Source: Allosphingosinicella sp.
Lineage (GTDB): Bacteria > Pseudomonadota > Alphaproteobacteria > Sphingomonadales > Sphingomonadaceae
DNA: 64,000 bases
Assembly: GCA_030447665.1 (NCBI GenBank)
Contig: JAUJOJ010000003.1
Span: 203,788 to 267,787 of the forward strand
Direction: 5' to 3'
The position numbers and the translations under genes were made by a program. Positions 8,324 to 17,938 of the stretch are shown here, piece after piece. Every line of letters begins with the position of its first letter. The first letter of the stretch is position 1. Under the pieces are notes generated by a model, which ran no database searches, was not told where the DNA came from, and saw nothing but the letters and a program-made list of their open reading frames with translations.

Positions 8324-8749
8324 TTGGAGGATCTCGAGGAGATTAGCGGTGACGTGCTTGATGTAGCGCTGAGGCTGCATCGCCAGCTTGGTCCCGGGCT
8401 GCTCGACTCGGTCTACGAAGCCATCCTTGCAGCCAAGCTGGCCGGGATGGGCTACTTCGTCTCGCGTCAGCGCCCGATCGACACCGAATTCGAAGGGCTT
8501 CACTTCGAAGCGGCGTTCAGGATCGACCTGTTTGTGGACGAACGCTTGCTTGTGGAGATCAAGTCCGTTGAGCAATTGCATGCTGCGCATGCGAAGCAGT
8601 TGCTGACCTACTTGCGGCTCACAAATCAGCCCGTAGGGCTGCTGATCAATTTTGGCGGCGCGACCTTGAAGGAAGGCGTCCGCCGTCTGGTCAACGACTA
8701 CAAACCCTCCGCGTCTCCGCCTCTCCGCGCGAACCAACATAAGGAATGA
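8324..8749 (+). CDS. GxxExxY family protein
   Basis: Small protein (141 aa) of the GxxExxY family (TIGR04256), whose function is unknown. The eponymous motif is GPGLLDSVYEAIL, reading GLLDSVY with Asp replacing the canonical Glu. The nuclease-like RIDLFVDERLLVEIKSVEQL has the DxnEIK pattern of a PD-(D/E)XK fold. It starts with TTG after GGTTGGAGG. The last 15 codons are encoded by the right inverted-repeat arm, so the C-terminus is repeat-derived. It sits between fabD and fabG, an unusual place that suggests insertion. Confidence 0.85.
   Translation: MEDLEEISGDVLDVALRLHRQLGPGLLDSVYEAILAAKLAGMGYFVSRQRPIDTEFEGLHFEAAFRIDLFVDERLLVEIKSVEQLHAAHAKQLLTYLRLTNQPVGLLINFGGATLKEGVRRLVNDYKPSASPPLRANQHKE
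8706..8734. repeat. Right arm of inverted repeat flanking the GxxExxY gene
   Basis: CCTCCGCGTCTCCGCCTCTC then CGCGCGAAC, the reverse complement (diverged) of 8288-8318. It lies inside the 3' end of the GxxExxY gene. Confidence 0.8.
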
Positions 8750-8753
8750 ACCC

Positions 8754-9552
8754 ATGTTCGATCTCACAGGAATGACCGCAATCGTCACTGGTGCGTCGGG
8801 CGGGATCGGCTCAGCGATCGCCAAGGCGCTGGTCGGCCAGGGCGCGCGGGTGGCGCTTTCGGGCACGCGGGAGGAAGCGCTGAAGGAAGTGCAGGCTCGG
8901 CTCGGCGGGGACAGCATCATCCTGCCGACCAACCTGTCCGACGCGGCAGCCGTCGACGCGCTCGTCCCGCAGGCGGTGGAGCAGCTCGGCAAATTGGACA
9001 TCCTCGTCAACAATGCAGGGGTGACGCGCGACAACTTGGCCATGCGAATGAAAGACGACGAGTGGGACCAGGTGATCCGCGTTAATCTCGAGGCCGCCTT
9101 TCGCCTCTCGCGCGCCGCGATGAAGCCGATGATGCGGGCAAAGCATGGGCGGATCATCTCGATCACCTCGGTCGTCGGCGCCACGGGCAATCCGGGGCAG
9201 GCCAATTCGAAGCGCTGTTGAAGCAGATTATGCCGCATCCAAAGCGGGGCTGGTCGGCATGTCGAAGGCGCTCGCGCAGGAGGTGGCGAGCCGCGGCATC
9301 ACCGTGAACTGCGTCGCCCCAGGCTTCATCCGATCCGCGATGACCGATGCGCTTCCCGAGGCGCAGAAGCAGGCGCTGCTCGGACAGATCCCGATCGGTA
9401 CGCTGGGCACGGGCGACGACGTGGCCGCGGCCGTCGTCTATCTCGCCAGCCGCGAAGCCCAATATGTCACCGGCCAGACGCGTGAATGGCGGCATGGCGA
9501 TGATCTGAGACAGCTTCACGAAGGTGCCAATGGCGGCATGGCTATGATCTGA
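8754..9552 (+). CDS. fabG: 3-oxoacyl-ACP reductase FabG, disrupted by small insertions
   Basis: NADPH-dependent short-chain dehydrogenase that reduces 3-oxoacyl-ACP. The glycine-rich [26 protein letters not shown], the catalytic Ser in ISITSVVG, and YAASKAG (Tyr-Lys) are all readable. Two oddities occur. About 22 extra bases (around 9207-9228) lie between GNPGQAN and YAASKAG and shift the frame. At the 3' end, an extra in-frame ~33 bp separates VTGQT from LH...NGGMAMI, so the fabG end (GGCGGCATGGC...ATGATCTGAGACAGC) appears twice in tandem. The gene is normally essential, so a mis-assembled consensus is likelier than a true lesion. Confidence 0.85.
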
Positions 9553-9601
9553 GACAGCGCGGCCGCCCTAGCATATGGTCAAGGTGCTCGCCCTATGGTT
9601 C

Positions 9602-9651
9602 AGGCCTTGATTCACGGATCAGGCCGATTCAGCCTGATCCGATCAAGGCCT
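9602..9651. repeat. Palindromic intergenic repeat, family 1, copy A
   Basis: About 50 bp, between fabG and acpP, with arms AGGCCTTGATTCACGGATC and its complement GATCCGATCAAGGCCT around a short loop. A second copy in the opposite orientation is at 20951-21001. Confidence 0.75.
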
Positions 9652-9725
9652 TGCGACCACTTGCGTTGAGCGCGGGCATGAGGCTAGGGCGGATACAAAC
9701 AAAGCCTCTAGGGAAAGGTATATTG

Positions 9726-9962
9726 ATGAGCGAGACCGCCGAGCGCGTTAAGAAGATCGTTGTCGAGCATCTGGGCGTCGAGAATGAGAAGGTGACGGAG
9801 GAAGCCAGCTTCATCGACGATCTCGGCGCCGACAGTCTTGACATCGTCGAGCTCGTGATGGCGTTCGAGGAAGAATTCGGCGTGGAGATCCCTGACGATG
9901 CCGCCGAGAAGATCACTACCGTCAAGGACGCGATCGATTATATCGAGACGAACAAGGCCTGA
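9726..9962 (+). CDS. acpP: Acyl carrier protein
   Basis: Acidic 78-aa carrier of growing fatty-acyl chains. The phosphopantetheine attachment site is in [19 protein letters not shown] (Ser of DSL). ATG at 9726 gives [12 protein letters not shown], the standard start, preceded by AGGGAAAGG. A strong hairpin follows at 10011-10082, before fabF. Confidence 0.98.
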   Translation: MSETAERVKKIVVEHLGVENEKVTEEASFIDDLGADSLDIVELVMAFEEEFGVEIPDDAAEKITTVKDAIDYIETNKA

Positions 9963-10010
9963 TTCATGACCCGGTCCCGCCGCAATGGCAGGTGATCGAC
10001 CCGCCTTATG

Positions 10011-10082
10011 AAAACGGCTCTCCGCCGCGGGCCCCATCGAAGCACGGCTTCGACTGGAACCCACAGCCGGGGAGCCGTTTTC
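10011..10082 (+). terminator. Hairpin terminator or attenuator between acpP and fabF
   Basis: Arms AAAACGGCTCTCC and GGGGAGCCGTTTT enclose a ~46-nt region that itself can fold (GAAGC-ACG-GCTTCG). A U-rich end follows. The outer stem lies between two genes of one pathway, so it probably sets the high acpP:fabF ratio by partial termination. Confidence 0.7.
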
Positions 10083-10104
10083 TATCCGATCAAGGAGCTG
10101 CAAT

Positions 10105-11362
10105 ATGCGCCGCGTAGTCGTCACTGGTCTCGGCCTCGTCACGCCAGTCGGCGGTGATGTGGAAACCACCTGGCGGAACATCCTCGCTTCGAAGAGCGGG
10201 GCCACCCGGATCACGCGCTTCGACCCGTCCGATCAGGTCTGCCAGATCGCCTGCGAGGTGAAGCCGCCGGAGCATGAATATGGCTTCGATCCCGCCAAGC
10301 GGATCGACCACAAGGTGCAGCGGCAGGTCGACCCGTTCATCATCTACGGCATCGATGCCGCCGGCCAGGCGATCGAGGATGCCGGGCTAACCGGCATGAG
10401 CGAGGAAGAACGCTATCGCGCCGGCGTCTCGATCGGATCCGGCATCGGCGGCCTGCCGGGTATCGAGAAGGAATCGCTGGTCGTCCATGAAAAGGGACCG
10501 AAGCGGGTGAGCCCGCACTTCGTCCACGGGCGGCTGATCAATCTCGTCTCGGGCCAGGTCTCGATCAAATATGGCTTGATGGGGCCCAATCACGCGGTGG
10601 TGACGGCCTGCTCGACGGGAGCGCATTCGATCGGCGATGCAGCACGCATGATCATGCTCGACGATGCCGACGTGATGCTGGCCGGCGGCGCGGAAAGCGC
10701 GCTCTGCCGTCTTGGCATCGCGGGCTTTGCCCAGGCGCGCGCGCTTTCCACCCGCAACGACGAGCCGGAAAGGGCCTCCCGCCCCTGGGACAAGGGCCGC
10801 GACGGCTTCGTCATGGGAGAGGGCGCAGGGGTCGTGGTGCTCGAGGAATATGAGCGGGCGAAGAAGCGCGGCGCCAAAATCTACGCCGAGGTGATCGGCT
10901 ACGGAATGTCCGGCGATGCCTATCACGTGACTGCGCCGCATCCCGAAGGAGCGGGCGGCTTCCGGGCGATGCAGGTGGCGATGAAGCGGTCCGGCCTCGA
11001 TTTCGCCGACATCGATTATATCAATGCGCACGGCACCTCGACGCCGATGGGCGACGAGCTGGGAACTGGGGGCGGTGCAGCGGCTCTTCGGCAATGCCGT
11101 CGGAAAGCTCTCGATGAGCTCGACCAAGTCGGCGATCGGCCACCTGCTGGGCGGCGCGGGCGCGGTCGAGGCGATTTTCTGCATCCTGGCGATGCGCGAT
11201 CAGATCGTGCCGCCGACGCTGAATCTCGACGATCCGAGCGATGCCTGTGCGGGCGTCGATCTGGTTCCCCACGTCGCGAAGGAGAGGCCGGTCAAAGCCG
11301 TGCTGAACAACAGCTTCGGTTTCGGCGGCACCAACGCCAGTCTCGTGCTGCGGGCGATCTGA
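10105..11362 (+). CDS. fabF: Beta-ketoacyl-ACP synthase II, one frameshift
   Basis: Condensing enzyme of fatty-acid elongation, about 419 aa. Features are the start MRRVVVTGLGLVTPVGGDVE, catalytic Cys in VVTACSTGAHSIGDAA, His in NAHGTSTPMGDE, Lys/His in KSAIGHLLGGAGAVEA and the C-terminal NNSFGFGGTNASL. One extra G near 11060 (CTGGGAACTG where CTGGAACTG is expected) breaks the frame between GDEL and LGAVQRLFG. The break lies in a G run, so a sequencing error is likely. AAGGAG precedes the ATG. The raw frame runs on into mltG only because of this indel. Confidence 0.93.
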
Positions 11363-11367
11363 ACCCC

Positions 11368-12337
11368 ATGCGGCGCCGGCTCGCGCTCATCATCGCCGCG
11401 GCCGCGCTTTTGCTGATCGGTGGCGGCGTCTACGTCTTCGGAAGCTGGACCGCCGCAGGTCCGGCCAAGCAGCCGACCCCGGTCGTCATCGCGGAAGGCT
11501 CAAGCCTCGGCAGCGCCGCGAGCCAGCTCGAAAAGGCGGGGGTACTCGCCTCGGCCGAAAGCTTCCGCCTGCAGGCGAGGTTCCTCGGCGGAGACAAGCC
11601 GATCCAGGCGGGCGAATATGAGATCCCCGCCAACGCAAGCCCGTCGCAGGTCCTGGCTTTGCTTCAGAGCGGAAAGACGCTTCAGCGCTTCGTGGCCGTG
11701 CCTGAGGGGCTTCCCTCGATCCTCGTATGGGAAAGGCTGATGCGGGCGCCCACCCTGGTTGGGACGATCCCCGTGCCCGAGGAGGGATCCGTGCTCCCCG
11801 ACAGCTACAGCTACCGGCGCGGAGAGCAGAGATCGGCCGTGCTGAAGCGCATGCAGGATGCGATGACCAAGGAGCTCGACGCGCTCTGGGCCAAGAAGGG
11901 GCCGAACAGCGTCGTCACCAGCAAGCGCGATGCGGTCATCCTGGCGTCGGTGGTCGAGAAGGAGACGGAAAGCCTTCCGAACGGCCGATGGTTGCCGGCG
12001 TCTATTCGAACCGGCTGCGGCAGGGGATCAAGCTCGATGCCGACCCGACCGTGATCTACCCGATCACCAAGGGGAAGCCGCTCGGCCGCCGCATCCGCCG
12101 CTCGGAGCTGATGGCGAACAACGGCTATAATACCTACGCCATGGCGGGGCTGCCGGCAGGGCCGATCGCCAATCCCGGCGGGAGTCGATCGCGGCGGTGT
12201 TGAACCCGGCGCAGACGCAGGCCCTTTATTTCGTCGCCGACGGGACGGGTGGGCACATCTTCGCGAACACGCTCGCGGAGCATAATGCCAATGTCCGGAA
12301 ATGGTATGCGATCCGCCGCGAGCGCGGGGAGATGTGA
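11368..12337 (+). CDS. mltG: Endolytic transglycosylase MltG, two frameshifts
   Basis: Membrane-anchored lytic transglycosylase that cuts nascent peptidoglycan and influences glycan length. An N-terminal transmembrane segment (residues about 4-25, LALIIAAAALLLIGGGVYVF) is followed by a LysM-like region and the YceG domain. The catalytic Glu lies in ILASVVEKETES, and GVYSNRLRQGIKLDADPTVI and NTYAMAGLPAGPIANPG are diagnostic. Frame shifts occur near 11980 (before RPMVAGVYSNRL) and 12178 (before ESIAAVLNP). It begins 5 bp after fabF. Confidence 0.92.
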
Positions 12338-12381
12338 CGGCGCCCCTCCATTCGAGGGCCTGATCGGTTGAGGCGGAAGCG

Positions 12382-13290
12382 CTATGCGTTTCCACCAAGC
12401 CGTGTGGGCCCTCTCCATATCGAGGGGAAGTGGTTCAGCTCAGGCGGCGGCGGTCTCACGACGGGAGTGCGTCCCGCGACCGCGTCAAGCGGTTCGATCA
12501 CCGTCCGGCCGTGGTGGCCGGTGGCATGGATCAGATCCTGTGCGTCGATCATCATGCCGACATGCCCCTCGAAAAAGATGAGATCTCCGCGCTGCAGCGC
12601 GTCGGGATCGTCGAGCGGCTTCGAGCGCGCGCTGCTGATCGCTGTCTCGCGGCGTACGGATTCCGCAGAAGCCGTGCGACACCTGCACGAGGCCCGAGCA
12701 GTCGATCCCGCGCGGGCTGCGCCGCCCATGAGGTAGGGGCTGTCCAACAAGCGTTCGGCGACCGCTACGGGGATCATGCTCGCAGGCGCCGATCGCACGC
12801 ACCTGAGTAAAGGCGATGAAGCCGATGTCGGTCGCGAGAAAGCCGGATTGCTCGTGGCCGGTGACGCGAGCGCCCATCGGCAGCGTGGCGAGGTGCGGCA
12901 CGTGGATGTTGGGCTCGGGCAGGATCGCCGCCTCGATCGCCGCAACGACATGGGTCGGCGGCGGCGCCTCGACGAGCGAGATCGCCTCCACATAGCCGAC
13001 ATAATGATCGTGGCGGCTATAGCCCCAGGCCCATCCCCCCGAAATCTCCAGCACCGCGAAGGCCTCGCCGGGAAGCAGCTCGGATGAAATCGGCTGGTCG
13101 ATGGACGGAGTGGGATAGACGAACGTCGGCCGCGTGCCGCAGCCGCGAATGAGCGGGCGGGCATAATGCGGCGCGAAGAGCTGGCCGGCGAGCGCGATGT
13201 CGGCGATGTCGCGGCGGTAGGCATGGACCCGCTCGTCCAAGACGAGCGAGGGCGCGAGGGTGAAGCGCTCAGCCGTGCTGGAAGGATGAA
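12382..13290 (-). CDS. NlpC/P60 (C40) family cysteine peptidase, frame interrupted
   Basis: Probable peptidoglycan-cleaving endopeptidase with N-terminal SH3-like domains. The first two thirds (TAERFTLAPSLVLDERVHAY, later SELLPGEAFAVLE and WAWGYSRHDHYVGYVE) read in one frame. The catalytic region then changes frame near 12770: the Cys of SPRGIDCSGLVQ is in one frame, and His of EGHVGMMID with the later HATGHH are in another. The expected ATG is not seen, and ACG stands where a Met-Thr start would be. It lies directly downstream of the MarR gene on the same strand. Confidence 0.8.
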   Translation of the reverse strand, partial: FILPARLSASPSRPRSSWTSGSMPTAATSPTSRSPASSSRRIMPARSFAAAARGRRSSIPLRPSTSRFHPSCFPARPSRCWRFRGDGPGAIAATIIMSAMWRRSRSSRRRRRPMSLRRSRRRSCPSPTSTCRTSPRCRWALASPATSNPAFSRPTSASSPLLRCVRSAPASMIPVAVAERLLDSPYLMGGAARAGSTARASCRCRTASAESVRRETAISSARSKPLDDPDALQRGDLIFFEGHVGMMIDAQDLIHATGHHGRTVIEPLDAVAGRTPVVRPPPPELNHFPSIWRGPTRLGGNA

Positions 13291-13299
13291 GCCTCGTTC

Positions 13300-13614
13300 C
13301 TTGGCGGCTCGGCGCGGGGCGTGGCCGTCCTGCTCGATGTTGCGTTCGAAGCTTTCAAGGAATTCCTGCCCGACATTGGTTCTGGCGACGAAGACGTTGC
13401 GGCGGTCCGCCTCGTCGCGCACGCGGCGCAGATAGCCGAGCGTGCCCAAGGTATTCAAGGCGCGCGTAATGACCGGCTTGGACACGCCGAGAATGTTGGC
13501 GAGCCCGCGCACCGTATGCGGCCCGGGCGTCATGTAGACGAGCAGCATCAGCGCCATTTGACGATTTGTAAGGTCAGGCTGTCCCGACCGGACATAGCTG
13601 ACCAGCGTTTGCAT
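13300..13614 (-). CDS. MarR/winged-helix transcriptional regulator
   Basis: About 100 aa. The N-terminal TLVSYVRSGQPDLTNRQMAL and the helix-turn-helix (TVRGLANILGVSKPVITRAL, then the LGYLRRVRDEADRRNVFV wing) are intact. The frame stays open beyond the expected end (NIEQDGHAPRRAAKERGF), because the stop is lost or an indel is present, so the 3' limit is approximate. Together with the NlpC/P60 and aminopeptidase genes it forms a conserved sphingomonad neighbourhood. Its target is unknown. Confidence 0.8.
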
Positions 13615-13752
13615 CCAGCCTTTTAGGAGCGTTCCGACACGTTGTTTCTCCGCTCGCGCGAAGTCTAGTTTCGGAGCTACAACCAGTCAGGACGGGTTTC
13701 GTTTCGTTAACGGCAAGTAATTTCAATGCCAAGTCGGGCGCACCTGTCTAGC

Positions 13753-13873
13753 CTGTTTGGGAATGCGGTTCCAGCCCGCTCCCCACCCAGCCTCCCGACG
13801 GTAATCGGGAGGCTGGGTGGGGAGCGGGCTTGCCGAGCCCGAGAAATGCGCTCTTGAGCGCATTTCCAAACAG
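13753..13873. repeat. Palindromic repeat, family 2, copy 1 (with nested hairpin)
   Basis: Outer ends CTGTTTGGGAATGCGG and its inverse CGCATTTCCAAACAG. An internal perfect palindrome (GAAATGCGCTC TT GAGCGCATTTC) lies at the right end. It begins 5 bp after the stop of the minus-strand aminopeptidase gene. The related copy at 49702-49772 is 65 bp between the same ends. This copy is 121 bp because it carries the hairpin at 13773-13830. Confidence 0.85.
13773..13830. repeat. Nested perfect hairpin (26-bp stem) inside family 2 copy 1
   Basis: Arms 13773-13798 and 13805-13830 are perfect reverse complements (starting AGCCCGCTCCCCACCCAGCC), with a 6-nt loop CGGTAA. The whole 58 bp is absent from the other copy, so it looks inserted after GGTTCC. 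Confidence 0.9.
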
Positions 13874-13878
13874 ATCTC

Positions 13879-15253
13879 TCAGCCGGCGTAACGCCCCTTC
13901 AGCATGTGCCAGGCCGCCCGAAGCCCAAGTGCTTCTCCGCCCTTCGGCCGGCCGGGCTTGGCGGACGAGCGCCAGGCGAAGGTGTCGAAATGCGCCCAAG
14001 GCGTGCCGTGCGCGACGAATTTCTGAAGGAAGAGCGCCGCGGTGACGGCACCGGCCATGGGCTGATCGAGGCATTGCCGATGTCGGCGATGTCCGACGAG
14101 AACATATCCTCATAGCCTTTCCAGAGCGGCATCCGCCAAACCGGGTCAAACAGCCTCGCCGCTCGCTAGCAGCGCTTCGGCCAGGGCATCGTCGTTGGCG
14201 AAGAGGGCAGGCAGATCGGGGCCGAGCGCGACGCGTGGCGCGCCGGTGAGAGTGGCGAAATCGATGATCAGCTCGGGGTTGCCCTCGGCCGCCCTGGTGA
14301 GCGCGTCGGCCAGGATCAGCCGGCCTTCGGCGTCGGTGTTGCCGATTTCCACGGTAAGACCCTTGCGGCTCTTCAGCACGTCGCCGGGGCGGAAGGCGTT
14401 GCCGGAAATGGCGTTTTCGACCGCTGGAATGAGGAGGTGGAGACGGACGGGGAGACGGCTTCGCATGATGAGCAGCGCGAGGCCGAGCGCGTGTGCGGCG
14501 CCGCCCATATCCTTTTTCATAAGCCGCATGCCCGAGGCCGGCTTGATGTCGAGCCCGCCCAGATCGAAGCACACGCCCTTGCCGACGATGGCGATGCGGG
14601 GTGGCGCTGATCGCCCCATTCGAGCTCGATCAGGCGCGGCGCGCGATCCGCCGTGCGCGGCCGACGGCGTGGATCATCGGATATTCCTGCGCCAATCGGT
14701 CGCCGGTGGTCGTCGAAAGTGCCGCGGAACAGGGCTTCGCAGCAGCGGAAATGGCGGATTCCAGCTCTTGAGGGCCCAAATCTTGTGCCGGGATGTTGAC
14801 GAGGTCGCGGACCAGCGCCGTCGCCTCGGCGAGGAGCAGGGTCTCCTCGGTCCGTGCAGGATCGTCCGGTGAGAAGGATGCGCGGGCCCTTGGATTGCGT
14901 CTCTTTCTTGTAGCGGTCGAAGCGATATTGGCCGAGGAGCCAGCCCAAAGCACCCGGACCGGGGCTGCGGCCCTCCACCCGGTAGCTGCCTTCCGGAAGC
15001 GACTCGGCGGCCTTGGCGAGGCACCAGGGGCCGAGCGCGTCCAGGTTCGCGACGCCCAGCGCTGCCGACCACTCGTCCTTACCCGCGAGGATGGCCAGCT
15101 GGGTGGCCTCGCCTTGAAACCCTGCGCCGCCAGCATCTGCCGGACCCGATCGGGTTGGCCCTTCAGCCAATCCTCGAAGCCCTTCTTGTCGATGAGGAGG
15201 AGCGGGGTGGCGGGCTGGCCCTTGTCGGGCTGGAGAAGTGAGGCGAAGTTCAT
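13879..15253 (-). CDS. Leucyl aminopeptidase family protein (M17), several frameshifts
   Basis: Di-zinc/manganese aminopeptidase, about 458 aa in total. The start is MNFASLLQPDKGQPATPLLL at 15253. The metal and catalytic core reads VGKGVCFDLGGLDIKPASGM (Asp, Lys), then MKKDMGGAA, NTDAEGRLILADAL (Asp-Glu) and DFATLTGAPRVALG. The C-terminus is AWHMLKGRYAG with TGA at 13879-13881. Four or more frame changes (about 15120, 14870, 14620, 14150 and 14050) break it. All catalytic motifs survive, which argues for sequence error. A family 2 repeat follows the stop. Confidence 0.88.
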
Positions 15254-15417
15254 GATCACGGCTCCGCCACGCAAAGCGCCTCCCGAGGAAGCCGCGAAAC
15301 GACCGCCGGTGCGCGTCGCCCGTTCCCGAGCAATTCCCAATTCCGCCAGCGCGGGAACCGGCAGGCGAGGATATCGTTTCCGACGCGTCTCGATTTCAAT
15401 CTCATGGAGAGCTTCGA

Positions 15418-15690
15418 TGTCCAACATCCCCAATTCAGCCATCTTGGCCGAGACGCGAACGCGCCTTCCGAAGACGGAAGAAAAGGGCGGCGGCGGAAAG
15501 GCCGGTGAAAAGGCAGGCGGCGGCGCCTCGATCAAGAAGCAGGCCGGCAAGATCGCGGACAAGGCCCGGACAATCCGAAGAGGCGCGGTCGTTGCCGCCA
15601 TCGCCGCCGCTGCGATCGCCGCAGCGCTGCCCCTGGCGAGCATCGCCATCGACCGCTTCACGCTGCGATCCCGCCGACGCCCGGCAGCCG
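15418..15690 (+). CDS. Possible small membrane protein, unknown
   Basis: Begins MSNIPNSAILAETRTRLPK, continues with a Lys/Gly-rich stretch, then one hydrophobic segment (GAVVAAIAAAAIAAALPLAS) that could span the membrane. I do not recognise it. The antisense strand also has a long open frame here. No stop separates it from the AIM24-like gene in the raw frame, so its end is arbitrary. The intergenic 15254-15417 shows nothing clear. Confidence 0.35.
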
Positions 15691-16435
15691 CTCAACCTCC
15701 TGCCGCCCCAAGAAATCGGCAAGAAGGAGCTGCAGCACCATCGCTCGGCGAGGTCCACAGAAGAAGAAAGAGAGCGCCGTGGCCGCGGAGGCGGGCGCTG
15801 GTCTGGAAGGATGCCTCGGTCGGGATGGCGACCGTGTTCGGCGACGGCTCCGGCGCGCAAGGCGATGGCTTCATGGGCAAGCTGCTCGGCGCCGGCAAAC
15901 GGAGCCCGGCGGAGGCCTGTTCACCACTGTCTTCACGCACAGGGGTCCGGCAAGGCGCGTGTCGCCTTCGCCTCGCCGGTGCCCGGTGATCCTGCCCCCT
16001 GCGGCTCGCCGATCTCGGCGGGCGCCTGATCGCGCCTTCCTTGCCGCAGCCAAGGGTGTCTCGATCGGCATCGAGTTCCAGCGCAAGATGATGACCGGCC
16101 TGTTCGGGGGCGAGGGCTTCATCATGCAGAAGCTGGAGGGCGACGGCTGGGTTTTCGTCCAGATGGGCGGAACGGTGGTGGAGCGGGAGCTCGCGCCCGG
16201 CCAGCAGCTACACGTCGATACCGGCTGCCTCGCCGCCTACACGCCGTCCGTTGATTTCGATCTGGTTGCGGCCGGCGGCGTCCATGGTCTTCGGCGGCGA
16301 GGGCGTGTTCTTCGCCCGCCTGACCGGACAGGTGTGGATGTCGCTCCCCTTTTCGAGGTGCCGGCGGCAGCCGCGCTTCCTTACGGAGGGCAGAGCCGTG
16401 GCGAGGGTCCGTGCTTCGGCTCATCGGCGGTCTAG
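15690..16435 (+). CDS. TIGR00266/AIM24 family protein, several frameshifts
   Basis: Beta-roll protein of the AIM24 (TIGR00266) family, whose biochemical role is unknown. Readable pieces in order are AVAAEAGA, LVWKDASVGMATVFGDGSG, GFMGKLLGAGKR, FLAAAKGVSIGIEFQRKMMT, LFGGEGFIMQKLEGDGWVFV, VERELAPGQQLHVDTGCLAA, and VFGGEGVFFARLTG near 16290. They lie in three frames, so four or more indels are present. The start is not identifiable. The 3' end overlaps the convergent rimO stop by a few bases. Confidence 0.8.
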
Positions 16436-17765
16436 TTTGCGCCCGAAAATCTCAGGGGCCGGACTCCGAACAGGTCGTGCTCGTCGTTATCCTCGATCAG
16501 GACCTTCACAATGTCACGATGTCGCGCCCTGCGATCTGAGGCGCGTCGGGTGCGGTGGCGCCGCCTCGATCTCGCGTTCTCCGCCTTCCCCATCGGCAAG
16601 GTCGATGATGACGTCGAGCGTGCGGCCGATCTTGGCCTGGAGCTTGGCGGCCGAGATGGCTGCTGTCTTCTCCATCACGCGCGCATAGCGCTCTTCCTTC
16701 ACGTCCTCGGGGACAGCGCCGGGAAGGACGTTGGCGGCGGCGCCCTGGACGGGCTCGAAGCGGAAGGCGCCGACGCGGTCGAGCTGGGCTTCGTCGAGCC
16801 AGTCCAGGAGATAGTCGAAGTCCGCGTCGGTCTCGCCGGGGAAGCCGACGACGAAGGAGGAGCGGATCGCGATGTCTGGGCAGATATCCCGCCAGACGCG
16901 CAGACGCTCCAGCACCTTCACCTGGTTGGCGGGCCGTTTCATGGCCTTGAGCACCGATGGCGACGCGTGCTGGAAGGGGATATCGAGATAGGGAGGATCA
17001 GCCCCTCGGCCATCAGCGGGATCACCTGATCGACATGCGGATAGGGGTAAACGTAATGGAGGCGAACCCAGGCTCCCAGCTTGCCCAGTTCGCGGGCGAG
17101 ATCGGTCATGTGGGCGCGGACCTCGCCCCCTTCCAAGGCCAGGCGCGGTGGCGCATGTCGATGCCGTAAGCGGACGTGTCCTGGCTGATGACGAGCAGCT
17201 CCTTCGTACCCGCGGCGATCAGCTTCTCCGCTTCGCGCAGGATTGCATCGGGGCGGCGCGAGACGAGGTCTCCGCGTAGGGACGGAATGATGCAGAAGCT
17301 GCAGCGGTGATTGCAGCCCTCGGAAATCTTCAAATAGGAATAATGACGCGGCGTGAGCTTGAGACCGCCTTCGGGGACCAGATTGAGGAAGGCGGAAGGC
17401 GGCATGGGCGCGGCTTCGTGGACCGCGCCGACGACCTGCTCATATTGGGCGGGGCCGGTGACGGCGAGCACATCCGGGAAGCGCTCGCGGATGATTTCGG
17501 CTTCCTTGCCCATGCAGCCGGTGACGATGACGCGGCCATTCTCGGCAATCGCCTCGCCGATGGCGGCGAGGCTTTTCTTCCTTGGCGCTGTCCAGGAACC
17601 CCGCAGGTGTTGACCAGCACGACGTCGGCATCGTCATAATCGGGCGACAGCGCATAGCCGTCGCTCCTGAGCTTCGTCAGGATCCGCTCGCTATCGACCA
17701 GCGCCTTGGGGCAGCCGAGCGAAACCATGCCGACCTTGGGGCGGGGAGGGGAGTATCGTTGCCAT
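16432..17765 (-). CDS. rimO: Ribosomal protein S12 methylthiotransferase RimO, several frameshifts
   Basis: Radical-SAM enzyme that adds a methylthio group to Asp89 of S12. The N-terminal cluster-binding UPF0004 domain is read from [26 protein letters not shown] and TGCMG. The radical-SAM triad is in [20 protein letters not shown] (CxxxCxxC), with [11 protein letters not shown] and RLHYVYPYP downstream. The C-terminal TRAM part ends [14 protein letters not shown]. Frame changes occur near 17735, 17590, 17530, 17130, 16990 and 16520. Length is normal (~444 aa). Probably intact in the organism. Confidence 0.88.
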
Positions 17766-17938
17766 GGGATGCGCCACACATAGGGCGAAGGCGGCGATTT
17801 TCCTAGTGGGGGCGGCGCGCTATCGCAAACGCCCAAACTGCCAAAGCCTCAAGCCCGCGGATGGGAGTGCTTAGCTGGATCGGTTCGAACCGACCCTGAT
17901 CCTAGCCGTCATAGGTCCAGCGGCGTGCGGCCACTTCC

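Noticed and set aside
10105..12054. Apparent FabF-MltG fusion protein
   Set aside because: Caused by the single-base insertion near 11060, which abolishes the fabF stop. A normal stop and mltG ATG are present at 11360-11370.
12382..13614. Apparent MarR-NlpC/P60 fusion
   Set aside because: The middle of the frame is nonsense relative to both families; each domain is read in its own frame with indels.
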